DNA of 64,000 nucleotides from an archaeon UBA583. Its GTDB lineage: Archaea; Nanobdellota; Nanobdellia; Woesearchaeales; UBA583. The position numbers and the translations under genes were made by a program. The number at the start of each line of letters is the position of its first letter. Within the stretch, counting starts at the first letter, position 1. The stretch lies in the NCBI GenBank assembly GCA_002506365.1, contig DAXK01000026.1, positions 9,568 through 73,567 on the forward strand, given 5' to 3'. The notes under the pieces are model-generated. The model saw only the letters and a list, made by a program, of their open reading frames with translations. It was not told the origin of the DNA and made no database searches. Of this stretch, positions 23,494-32,800 are shown piece by piece.

Positions 23494-23817
23494 ATGGAAG
23501 GAGAAGTTTTTAACACTCACAAATTTTTTTACACATTAAATTATGAAGGAAATATTAAAGGGAAAAAAGTTATTTTTTTAGATAGAAGTAATCAAGAAAA
23601 ATCTGCTATTATTGATAGAATTGAAATTGGAACTAGTCCAATTTCATTTAGACTTTTTGACACTCAAGGAATTCGTCACACAATTTTATTTATTAAAGTT
23701 AGAGAAGTATATGATACTGAAAATCAATTAGTTTGGGATAGTAAAGATATTGATTTATCAAATGTTAGAACTATCAAAGTTGATAAAGTTAAAGTAGAAA
23801 AAAAAGAAATCATTTAA
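23494..23817 (+). CDS. DUF504/UPF0248 (MJ1316-type RNA end-recognition) protein
   Basis: 107 aa. The segment FFYTLNYEGNIKGKKVIFLDRSNQEKS, then RHTILFIKVREVYDTENQLVWDSK, follows the DUF504 pattern in which a His precedes the I-x-x-I-R-E and VVW-D strands. This family includes the MJ1316 domain proposed to recognise cyclic-phosphate RNA ends. Directly downstream of dnaJ. Its 3' tail (IDKVKVEKKEII) recurs at 23883-23924. Confidence 0.65.
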   Translation: MEGEVFNTHKFFYTLNYEGNIKGKKVIFLDRSNQEKSAIIDRIEIGTSPISFRLFDTQGIRHTILFIKVREVYDTENQLVWDSKDIDLSNVRTIKVDKVKVEKKEII

Positions 23818-23924
23818 CTTTATCAACCTCCAACAACCATAGTTTGGTGTGAGGTTCAATTTCTAAATACATTGTATTTAAAATGATTGATAAAGTTAAA
23901 GTAGAAAAAAAAGAAATAATCTAA
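23779..23924 (+). repeat. Duplicated 3' tail of the DUF504 gene
   Basis: The 31 nt starting TTGATAAAGTTAAAGTAG occur at 23780 and again at 23887. The second copy is preceded by ATG (23883) and ends ATA ATC TAA where the gene ends ATC ATT TAA, so it encodes M-IDKVKVEKKEII with only synonymous differences after the first residues. Just after the gene's stop, AACTTTATCAAC (23816-23827) is the exact complement of GTTGATAAAGTT (23779-23790). A strong hairpin (23825-23857) and the 17-nt palindrome 23864-23880 fill the spacer. Confidence 0.8.
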
Positions 23925-23939
23925 ATATAAAAAATATTT

Positions 23940-24569
23940 TTATTCTAAATTTTTCCAAAATTTATCTAAATTCTCCAAAGTCAAATGCAAACACATTTCC
24001 TGCTTAAAATATTTCTTCAAATCCCCATCAATTAAATGTTTAAAAGAATGTTTATCTAACCAAACTTGCTTTTTAATTAGTTCTGCTAATTCATTTTTAT
24101 CAAAACAAAGTCCATTAATATCTGCAAGCACAACAAAACCAGTTTTATTTACTCCACTATTCATAGCAAAATTAAAATCAATATCAGAAAATCCATTCTT
24201 CCAAGTTTGAAAAGTATTTTGAATATAATTATCAACAATTTTTTTATTTTCATCTAAACTATGAGAATTAAAATAATCCTTCAAAATAACTAATTCTTCT
24301 TGAGTATACTCCAAAGAATCACAAAATATAGGATTACCTATAATTTTAGAATCAATTTTATCAATATTTTCTCGAAGAACTGAAATAGACTCTTTTCCAG
24401 AAGAAATAATTGAACTCAATTTTTCAACTAGAGATAAATTAAATCTATATCGGATGGACCAAAATAATAATTTAGAAAATTTATAAAAATTAAAAGTCGG
24501 TTTTTTCAAAACTCTATTATTAGGTAATTCATATACAGTATAAGATAAACCTTGTCCAATCTTTTTCAT
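23940..24569 (-). CDS. Protein-kinase-like fold protein, divergent
   Basis: 209 aa. Starts MKKIGQGLSYTVYELPNNRVLKKP, like the Gly-rich loop and beta-3 strand Lys of the protein-kinase-like fold. The middle is helical. The segment DIDFNFAMNSGVNKTGFVVLADINGL resembles the catalytic loop and the metal-binding Asp of aminoglycoside-kinase-type enzymes, with D-x-D/N positions altered. It is shorter than normal kinases. It may be a small-molecule kinase or a pseudokinase. It stands alone, convergent with the DUF504 gene. Confidence 0.5.
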   Translation of the reverse strand: MKKIGQGLSYTVYELPNNRVLKKPTFNFYKFSKLLFWSIRYRFNLSLVEKLSSIISSGKESISVLRENIDKIDSKIIGNPIFCDSLEYTQEELVILKDYFNSHSLDENKKIVDNYIQNTFQTWKNGFSDIDFNFAMNSGVNKTGFVVLADINGLCFDKNELAELIKKQVWLDKHSFKHLIDGDLKKYFKQEMCLHLTLENLDKFWKNLE

Positions 24570-24670
24570 TATAAAAAATATTATTTTAAAGTTTATAAAT
24601 TAGATGTTTAAGTTTCAATTTACAAAAATAATTCACATAAACTTATATTAATTCAAAATATAATATTAAT

Positions 24671-25252
24671 ATGAATCAAACTCTTAAAGATAGAAAAAAT
24701 AAACTTCAAGAAAAAAAAGAGGTTTTAAAAATTTTAATTTCAACTAATAATAAAATTCAATTAGAAATTAATAAAGAAAATAAAAAATATTTTTCAGAAT
24801 TAAACAAAGAAACTAAAGATAAATTAAATAATATTAAATATCAAAATATTGAAAAAATAAAAAAAAGACATTACAAGATTTATTCTGAACTAAATTATGG
24901 ATTAGAAAATGGAAATATATTAGTATCTAATGAAAATACTACAAATTTCAATGTTTTAGGTATAAAAGAATTTGAAAAAGAAATTGAGAAAGAAGAAGAT
25001 AAAATATTTCAACAAAAGATATTAATACAAAATTCTAAAGATAATAAAATTCAAAATAGAAATAATAATATCATTGCTAATTTTACAATGATTTTAGCAT
25101 TTGGAGTTATTTTTGAAATTATAAAAGAATTAGTAAATACTTACAATCCAATTCAAGAATTAAAAATAATAATTTACTCAACATACTTGATAAGTGTATC
25201 AGTTATGGCATTTGTAATAATACTTCATCAATTGAATATAAAAATAAAATAA
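24671..25252 (+). CDS. Hypothetical coiled-coil protein with C-terminal membrane helices
   Basis: 193 aa. Residues 1-125 are strongly charged and coiled-coil-like (DRKNKLQEKKEVLKIL, KQKILIQNSKDNKIQ). The end holds two probable membrane helices (NFTMILAFGVIFEIIKELV and IIIYSTYLISVSVMAFVIIL). It is probably a tail-anchored cytoplasmic coiled coil. No family recognised. It converges with aIF5B. Confidence 0.5.
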   Translation: MNQTLKDRKNKLQEKKEVLKILISTNNKIQLEINKENKKYFSELNKETKDKLNNIKYQNIEKIKKRHYKIYSELNYGLENGNILVSNENTTNFNVLGIKEFEKEIEKEEDKIFQQKILIQNSKDNKIQNRNNNIIANFTMILAFGVIFEIIKELVNTYNPIQELKIIIYSTYLISVSVMAFVIILHQLNIKIK

Positions 25253-25281
25253 AAATATTAAAAATAAAAAAAGAATATAGA

Positions 25282-25301
25282 AAATTCGCTAAAGCGAATT
25301 T
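25282..25301 (-). terminator. Hairpin terminator of aIF5B
   Basis: AAATTCGC and GCGAATTT pair perfectly (8 bp) around TAAA; a T-rich stretch follows on the minus strand (25262-25271). Best GC-containing terminator hairpin in the region, 3-4 nt after the stop. Confidence 0.75.
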
Positions 25302-25305
25302 AAAA

Positions 25306-27090
25306 CTACTTCCCCCAAAGAGTATTCTCTTGTCTCATAACTTCAGCAATATCAGCTAGACAACTTCTTTCATCAGGACTTAATAAATTCTTATTCTCCT
25401 TTAATTTTCTAAAGTTTTCCTCCCCCATAAAAGTCATAAAAACTGTTCCTTCTTCGGCGTTCTTTCCAATAACAACATCATCCATAGAAATAGCAGCTTG
25501 ACCACCAACCTCTAAAACAGATAAAGTTTCATCCTTATCCTTAATAGTTTTAATAGTTCCAACCTTTTTTCCATCTTGTGTCATTAAACTCACACCAGGA
25601 ATACAATTTCCAGATTTCACTTCAACTCCAACAACTGCAGGACCTGATACCCTAAAAATACAATTAGGTAAAATCTTAATCTTATAAGGCATAGTCATCT
25701 CACTTAAAATTTGTCTATCAATTTCCTTTTGTTTATTCTCTAACCAATCACTTGATTGTTCAATTAACTTATAGATAATATCATGAGAAAAAATTGTAAC
25801 TCCAGCCTCTTCCGCCATCTTCTCTAAAACAGGATCTAACTTTTGAGAAAAATTCAAAATTAAAGCATTCTTAGGATTATGCTTTAAATCAGCACCAGCA
25901 TCCATAACATCCATTTTAGTAACCTTCCCAACCTCAGCCTTTCTTAAAGGAATATTATGCTCATCTAAAATAAAAGATAAAGCTTCTAAACTCCCTAATG
26001 TATCAGCCTTAACTAAAATTCCTTCTTCACAAGTTTTAATATTAGAATCAGTCATCTCCTTTTCTAAAGCTTCAATAAAAGAATCAACTTCCTCTTGTTT
26101 AGCATTCTTTCTAACAGAAATAATTGGCATACCAGCTTGAATTTCTCCAAAATCTGGACAAGCTAACTTTACTCCACTCGCAGCCTGTTGCTCAGGAATT
26201 GTCTTAAACTTAGTTCCACTATCACGGATCTCCTTCATCTCACCAGGTTTTAAAATAGACTTCAAATTAGATTCTTGAACTCCATCAATAGATAAAGCTA
26301 AAACCCTATCTCCTTGTTTAATAACTCCATCATACAAAATAACATCAATTGTTTTTCCTAAACCAGGATAATCCTTAACTTCTAAAATAACACCCTTAGC
26401 AATATTCTCATTCTCAATAGTTAATTTTTTCTCCATATACTTTTGAGTTAAACCAACTAAAGTTGTAATTAATTCAGTAATCCCCTCACCAGTATGAGCA
26501 GAAATAGGAACAACAGCAACTTGCTTTGTAAAGTCACTTACTCTATCATATCTGTCAGCCTCTAAACCAAACTCATTAATTTTCCCAACTACATTATACA
26601 CAAATTCTTCAAATTTATATGTAATCTCTTGTCTTTGAGTTGCAATATTATCCAATAACTTTTTATCAGGTTGTGATTTCCATAAAGGAATCTTATCAAT
26701 TTTATTAGCAGCAACAATAAAAGGAGTATTCATTGACTTTAAAATCTCAATCGCTTCAATAGTTTGAGGTTTAAAACCTTCAGTAATATCTACCATCAAA
26801 ATCCCAATATCTGAAATACTTCCACCTCTCTTTCTTAATGATGTAAAAGCCTTATGACCTGGCGTATCAATAAATAAAAGTCCTGGAATCTTAATCATAT
26901 TAGCAGGAATAGAATCCTTAACAGTTCTAATTAAATCCTTCTTTGGAACCTCTGTTGCTCCAATATGTTGAGTAATTCCACCCGCTTCCTTATCTGTAAT
27001 CTTACTTCGTCTAATAAAATCTAATAAAGATGTTTTTCCATGGTCCACATGCCCTAATACTGAAATAATTGGTTGTCTCATAAAACTCAT
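25306..27090 (-). CDS. infB: Translation initiation factor aIF5B
   Basis: 594 aa, normal for archaeal aIF5B without N-terminal extension. G domain: GHVDHGKTSLLD (G1), ITQHIGAT (switch I/G2), FIDTPGHKAF (G3), NKIDKI (G4), PISAHTGEG (G5). Domains II to IV follow: KGVILEVKDYPGLGKTIDVILYDG, KADTLGSLEALS, and the C-terminal barrel and helix that bind aIF1A. It promotes subunit joining. Starts at either 27090 or 27081 (MRQPIISVLGH). Monocistronic, with a hairpin terminator. Confidence 0.97.
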   Translation of the reverse strand: MSFMRQPIISVLGHVDHGKTSLLDFIRRSKITDKEAGGITQHIGATEVPKKDLIRTVKDSIPANMIKIPGLLFIDTPGHKAFTSLRKRGGSISDIGILMVDITEGFKPQTIEAIEILKSMNTPFIVAANKIDKIPLWKSQPDKKLLDNIATQRQEITYKFEEFVYNVVGKINEFGLEADRYDRVSDFTKQVAVVPISAHTGEGITELITTLVGLTQKYMEKKLTIENENIAKGVILEVKDYPGLGKTIDVILYDGVIKQGDRVLALSIDGVQESNLKSILKPGEMKEIRDSGTKFKTIPEQQAASGVKLACPDFGEIQAGMPIISVRKNAKQEEVDSFIEALEKEMTDSNIKTCEEGILVKADTLGSLEALSFILDEHNIPLRKAEVGKVTKMDVMDAGADLKHNPKNALILNFSQKLDPVLEKMAEEAGVTIFSHDIIYKLIEQSSDWLENKQKEIDRQILSEMTMPYKIKILPNCIFRVSGPAVVGVEVKSGNCIPGVSLMTQDGKKVGTIKTIKDKDETLSVLEVGGQAAISMDDVVIGKNAEEGTVFMTFMGEENFRKLKENKNLLSPDERSCLADIAEVMRQENTLWGK

Positions 27091-27176
27091 TTTTTGTTTG
27101 TCTCCATAAATTGAAAAATATCACTAATTTTTCATAAAAATTTTTTAAATATCTAATAAAAATTAATCAAAAAACA

Positions 27177-27184
27177 TTTATAAA
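27177..27184 (+). promoter_or_regulatory. TATA box of the PAP2 gene
   Basis: TTTATAAA 30 nt before the ATG at 27207. Confidence 0.65.
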
Positions 27185-27206
27185 GCTTCTTCAATCAAAA
27201 TATAAT

Positions 27207-27650
27207 ATGAAAGACTCTAAAGTAACTAAAAACTTACTAAACCACATATCAGCACTAGGATCAAAAGAAGTAACCTTACTAATTCCTATCTTTTTTTTCC
27301 TAAATGATCAAATAAATTTAGCAATAAAAATATTCTCCGGACTAGTAATTGTATACATTATAGGAATAATAATCAGATTAATATATTTTAAAGAAAGACC
27401 AAACAAAAAACCAAGAAATAATATTTTACAAAAAATTGATGCTAACAGTTTCCCAAGTATGCACTCATCAAGAAGCACATTTATCACAATATGTTTAATT
27501 CAATACTTTAACTTTGAAATAAAAATTATTTTATTTTTTTCTATAATTTATATAACAATACTATATGCAAGAATTCACAAAAAAAGACACGACTACAAAG
27601 ACCTTTTAGGAGGTATTTTTTTAGGAATTCTTCCATTTATATTTTTATAA
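27207..27650 (+). CDS. PAP2-family membrane phosphatase
   Basis: 147 aa, about four membrane helices. The three phosphatase motifs are present: KERPNKKPRN (motif I K-x-x-x-x-x-R-P type), FPSMHSSRS (motif II, His general acid), and RIHKKRHDYKDLLGG (motif III, R-x5-H-x3-D). Likely dephosphorylates undecaprenyl/dolichyl pyrophosphate or phosphatidic-acid-like lipids at the outer face. Small for the family but complete. Confidence 0.85.
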   Translation: MKDSKVTKNLLNHISALGSKEVTLLIPIFFFLNDQINLAIKIFSGLVIVYIIGIIIRLIYFKERPNKKPRNNILQKIDANSFPSMHSSRSTFITICLIQYFNFEIKIILFFSIIYITILYARIHKKRHDYKDLLGGIFLGILPFIFL

Positions 27651-27685
27651 AATAAAATTAAATAAATAAAAAATTAATTAATTAA

Positions 27686-28954
27686 TTAAGAAAATTCAAT
27701 TATACTTAATGAATGATTCCCAGTAACGTAAATATATGGTAACTTAACTGAAATATCTTTAATTAATGGATATCCACTAAAACTTTCCAAATGTTTAATA
27801 TTTGTTTTATCAGAAATATCCATAACATGAAGTTTTCCACTCCCAGTATCAGAAATAAAAGCAAAAATCCCTTCTACTTTCACATCATAAGTATTTGAAA
27901 ATAAAGTTGAATTAACATAATCATTAACAGTTACAATATTACTCTTATCAGACACATCAACAATACTAAATTTATCATTAATTGTTAAATATAAAAAACC
28001 ATCTACAACTTGAGCATTATAAGACCCAATTGAAGACCCTAATAGATTCATATTATAAATATCTGATACATTCCAAAAAGTTGAAACTGTTGGACCAACA
28101 TTATACACAACATCATTATCAACAAATACATCATAACTACTTGAAGTATCATGATACTTAATATATGATAAATTTGTAGGATCAGACACATTAAAAATAT
28201 AAATATAAAACCCATTTGTTTGAGCCAAATAAGCAAGACCTCTATCATCAACAAAAACCCCATCTTGTTCATTAACACCAACATCAGTTGTCCCCAATAA
28301 AGTTATACTTGATGGATCTGAAACATTATAAGATTCAAAATCTCCACTAACATAATGTTCAGTCCTATACAAAACATCATCCTTAATTGTAAGTCCCCTA
28401 ACTGAACCCCAACCAAACTGTCCATAACTAGAAATATTATACGGGTCAGAAATATCTAAAGCATAAATTCTTGAATAATCAGAAACATAAGCAGTCCCAT
28501 CATTAATTTCAACCACATAAGAATTAGGAACTGGAAATCTACCAACTGATTTAAGTGATGGATATCCAACTCCCTCAACATTCAAAAATTTAGAACTCAA
28601 ACCCACATTAGAAGAAACAATTACTTCATAAACATCCTTAACCAAACCTAATGTGCAAAGATTCAAAGAAGTTTTAGAAATCCCTGGTGAAATCTTTTTA
28701 TCAATTAAACAACTCTTATTTCCAATAAGAATAGAATCAACATAAATATCAACATCATTTGAATTTTTCAAATAAATCATATTACCAAAAATTTGATCAA
28801 CCTCAACTTTAAAATTTGAACTTTCAGAAACTTTTAAAGTTGTTAAAGACAAAAAACTAGAATTCCAATTTTGAAATAATGTTACACTTAAAACACTTAC
28901 AACTAACAATAAAGAAACTGCTACAACAGAACTAATAGCTTTTTTAAAATACAT
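27686..28954 (-). CDS. Pilin-like signal + LVIVD-type beta-propeller surface protein
   Basis: 422 aa. The N-terminus KKAISSVVAVSLLLVVSVLSVTLF looks like an archaeal class III (type IV pilin) signal, with cleavage expected after a short basic leader. A beta-rich region with a Cys pair (NKSCLIDKK, LNLCTLG) follows. Then come about six repeats of roughly 45 residues with ALDISDPYNIS, YNVSDPSSI, FNVSDPTNL, VDVSDKSNI and MDISDKTNI, the LVIVD-type propeller blades. Probably displayed on the cell surface or a pilus. Ligand unknown. Confidence 0.75.
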   Translation of the reverse strand: MYFKKAISSVVAVSLLLVVSVLSVTLFQNWNSSFLSLTTLKVSESSNFKVEVDQIFGNMIYLKNSNDVDIYVDSILIGNKSCLIDKKISPGISKTSLNLCTLGLVKDVYEVIVSSNVGLSSKFLNVEGVGYPSLKSVGRFPVPNSYVVEINDGTAYVSDYSRIYALDISDPYNISSYGQFGWGSVRGLTIKDDVLYRTEHYVSGDFESYNVSDPSSITLLGTTDVGVNEQDGVFVDDRGLAYLAQTNGFYIYIFNVSDPTNLSYIKYHDTSSSYDVFVDNDVVYNVGPTVSTFWNVSDIYNMNLLGSSIGSYNAQVVDGFLYLTINDKFSIVDVSDKSNIVTVNDYVNSTLFSNTYDVKVEGIFAFISDTGSGKLHVMDISDKTNIKHLESFSGYPLIKDISVKLPYIYVTGNHSLSIIEFS

Positions 28955-29034
28955 ACTATAAAATTTTAATTTATTACTATATAAATTTTTCTTTTAAAAA
29001 TAAGATAAAAATAAAGAATAAGATTTAAATTAAT

Positions 29035-29748
29035 TTATTCAATTAACTTAGTTTCTAACTCATTTGAAATAACTGTTCCAGAAATAGGTTTTCCATCTAA
29101 AAAATTATTTAACTCTCCAAGCTTAGTTCCATGAACCATAGCAACTTTCATATTATTCTCATCAGCCATTTTAGCAGCAATTGGATCAATTGGTGAACTC
29201 ATCCCAGGATCCCATTCCTTTGGCACTAAATCTCTATAATCAGACCATTTAATAGTGGAATACTTTTTCGCATCAGCATCTAATCTTGGATCTGCCGTAT
29301 AAACATTTTCAATATTAGATAAATTAATTATTGATTCAGCCCCAAACTTTTTAGCAATAATTGCTGCATCATAATCAGTTGAAAAACCAGGTTTCCAACC
29401 AGCACCAATTAAAATTTTTTCAGAAAAATCAATATTAACTAAATCTTTCTCATAATCCTTAACTAATTTTGGATGTGCCCATAACTTAAAAACAGTCCTT
29501 AATAAATGTGCATTAATTCTAGTAGCATGAATACCTAACCAATCCTTTTCCTCATTATCTAAACCTGAAACAACAGCCGCAGAACTTTGATACTTTCTAG
29601 CAGTTTTCCCACCTCCAGCAATTAAAATAAATCTATCCCCTCTCTCAATTCTCTTAATAATGAATTGCTTAAAAACTGATAAAAAATCAGTGTCAATCTC
29701 CTCTGGAACAATTAAACTTCCACCAACCGCTATTACATGAAGTGCCAT
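29035..29748 (-). CDS. pyrH: UMP kinase (archaeal type)
   Basis: 237 aa, amino-acid-kinase fold. N-terminal HVIAVGGSLIVP phosphate loop, LIAGGGKTARKYQ, HATRINAHLL, GAGWKPGFSTDYDAAIIAK, NLSNIENVYTADPRLDADAKKY and WDPGMSSPIDPIAAKMA match the archaeal PyrH form. Phosphorylates UMP to UDP. The stop codon sits between TTAATT and AATTAA arms. Confidence 0.94.
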   Translation of the reverse strand: MALHVIAVGGSLIVPEEIDTDFLSVFKQFIIKRIERGDRFILIAGGGKTARKYQSSAAVVSGLDNEEKDWLGIHATRINAHLLRTVFKLWAHPKLVKDYEKDLVNIDFSEKILIGAGWKPGFSTDYDAAIIAKKFGAESIINLSNIENVYTADPRLDADAKKYSTIKWSDYRDLVPKEWDPGMSSPIDPIAAKMADENNMKVAMVHGTKLGELNNFLDGKPISGTVISNELETKLIE

Positions 29749-29872
29749 TTAATATAAAATTAAAAAAAGAATATATAAATTCTTGTAACTTACTAAAGTC
29801 ACAATATAAAATAAGAAACCAAATAAAATAAAATAAAAATAAGAAATTAAAAAAGAAAAAGAAAAAGAAAAC

Positions 29873-32800
29873 TTAATTAACAATTACATCAACTAAAGTT
29901 TTTAAAATTCTATTATATACTAAAACTAAAACATTTGAATCTTTATTATTATCAAAATCATCTGTAACTCTTAACTTAAATTCTAAATTTGTTTCATCAG
30001 AACCTGAAACATAAGATTTCAAATCAACATCAAAAATATTAACTCTACCATCAAACTCTCCAACTAAAAATTCCTCATTATTAATAACTAACTTAATTGG
30101 AACTTTCTTTGAAACATCTCCTGAAACACTAACCTTATTTGTATCTGTATAAAATTTATCTAAAACTTCATAAACTGAATCTCCATAAATTTGACTTAAA
30201 GTTAAACTATAAGGTGGATTTAAATCTCCTGAATCATTATCGTCCTCATCTAAAATTCCATCACCATCATCATCTGAATCAACCTCATCAGGAATTCCAT
30301 CATTATCATCATCTAAATCACTATCATCATCAATACCATCATTATCTGAATCCTTATCTCCATCATTAGAACCTGAATCATTATCATCCTCATCTAAAAT
30401 TCCATCACCATCATCATCATTATCATCTTCATCAGCAATTCCATCATTATCATCATCTGAATCTAAATTATCAGCAATTCCATCATTATCTGAATCCTTA
30501 TCTCCATCTGAATCTTGTCCACCTGAATCATTATCATTTTCATCAATAATCCCATCACCATCATCATCTGAATCATCCTCGTCAGGAGTTCCATCATTAT
30601 CATCATCTAAATCTTCATTATCACAAATTCCATCATTATCTGAATCCATATCACTTCCTTGACCAGCTCCACCAGAACATAAATTTTCATGACCATCATC
30701 TCCGGAATCATTATCATCCTCATCTGGAATTCCATCACCATCATCATCATTATCATCTTTATCAGGAATTCCATCATTATCGTCATCTGAATCTAAATCA
30801 TCACAAATTCCATCATTATCTGAATCCATATCACTTCCTTGACCAGTTCCACCTGAACATAAATTATCATCATCAGTCCCAGTCTCATTATCAGGAATAA
30901 TTACAACAATTTTCCCATCAGTACTATCTCCACTAACAGTTGTAATTGTAACATCAACATTATTATGTCCTGTTTCTAAATCAACATCACACACAAAATT
31001 AAAATCATCAAAATCACAATCACCAAAATGAGTTGAAACATCTGAAACTTTTTCATTAGATAAAATTTGACCTTGAACAAAAGCATTCTTAGATTCTACA
31101 TAAATATCATTCCCAGTAAAATAATATTTTAAATCCATATCTGACTTATCCAAAACATCCGAAACTCCAGTATAAATTCTTGAAAAACTATTTTCATAAC
31201 TATCAAAAACTTCAATTTCATCTCCAACAGAAACTAAATTAATCTCACGACAAAAATCCCAATACCCATTTGTATTTAAACATCTATCTCCAACCCCAAT
31301 TTCATTTCCATTAACTAAAATTCTATCCACCTCAGACAAAGTTCCTAAAATAATAACTTTAGTTTCTAAAAAATAAATTTCAGGATTAATTCCATCAATA
31401 GATACAATTTCATCATAATCAAACTTAACTAAACTTTCCTTTTTACCATGTAAATTTAAACTTCTCAAACCACTTCTTTGTCCTGCAACTAAATTAAAAT
31501 TTTGAGGTAAAACTTGAGTTGTATAAATTCCATCATAACTATTAACAAACTCTAAAACTTTTGATTGTGAATTAATAACTGAACCTGAAAAAAATTCATT
31601 GTTTTCATTTAAAAATTGTAAAATTAAATTTGAATTATCAACTCCAACACCATTAAAAACATAACTTAATGAATTCCCCATAAAATCTCTACCTGAAATT
31701 ACAAGATTAGTATTTCTATCTAAAACAACATAAATTTCAAAATAATTACCAAACCTACTCTCAACACCAGAATTTATTTTAAAACTACTCCAATCAAAAT
31801 AATCACTAATAACTCTTCCAGTCACAACAACAGTGTTCCCAGTTTTCAAAATTGGATTTGAAATAAAATCTAACTCAATTTTAGGTTTTGAAATTACTTT
31901 ATAACTAAAAGTTTTACTAAACTTATTTCTATTATTATCAATAAAATTTAAAACAAATTCTCCAGAAGTTTCAGTTAATTTAATATCTAAATCAACTAAA
32001 TTTTCTTTATCAATTTTATAATTAGTTTGATCCTCACCATCTAAATAAATATTCTCAAAAGCAATATTTTCACTAAAAATAAACTTCACATTATTATCAC
32101 CTAATTCATTAAAAAATATTCTATTTCCTAACTCCCCACCATTTGACACAATTACTTCATCAACTGTAATAACTGAATCTGAAATTACAAAACTTCCAAA
32201 AATCTCCTTAAAATTTCCAGTTAAATCATAAACTAAAATACTATAAGAATAATCTCCGGCAGGTAAATTTTCAATATCATATAAAAAATAATTCCCTCTA
32301 ACATCTAAATGTTCATTTGAATAAACATTTGAATTTAATTTAAAAATAGTTTTAGAAATATCAAAACCAAAATCATCTTGAATTTCAAAAATAAACTCAT
32401 TTTTATTACTAACTAAATTTGAACTAACAACTTCAATTTCAGGTTTTTTATTATCATAATAAACTAATTTTTCAGCCTTAGCTCCATCAGGACCGGATAA
32501 ATAAATATAATTTTTACCATATCTTAAACCATTTAAATCTAAATTTAACTCACCACTAATTGCTTTTTTAGTTGATACAAATTCACCATTTAAATAAATA
32601 TCAAAATCTAAATCATATAATGTTAAAATATCTAAATTAACTACAGGACTTGTTGTAAACTTTGTAACATCAAACTTTGTAAATCTAAATTTATCTAAAA
32701 TAAAAGTTACATCATAAGATTTAACTTTATCGCCAGATTTAATCTCAATTGAATTTAAACCTTGATTTAAATTAACAAAACCTGCAAAATTTCCAAAATC

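Noticed and set aside
30230..30865. Non-coding microsatellite
   Set aside because: The repeats are in frame and encode regular Ca-binding Asp motifs in the surface protein.
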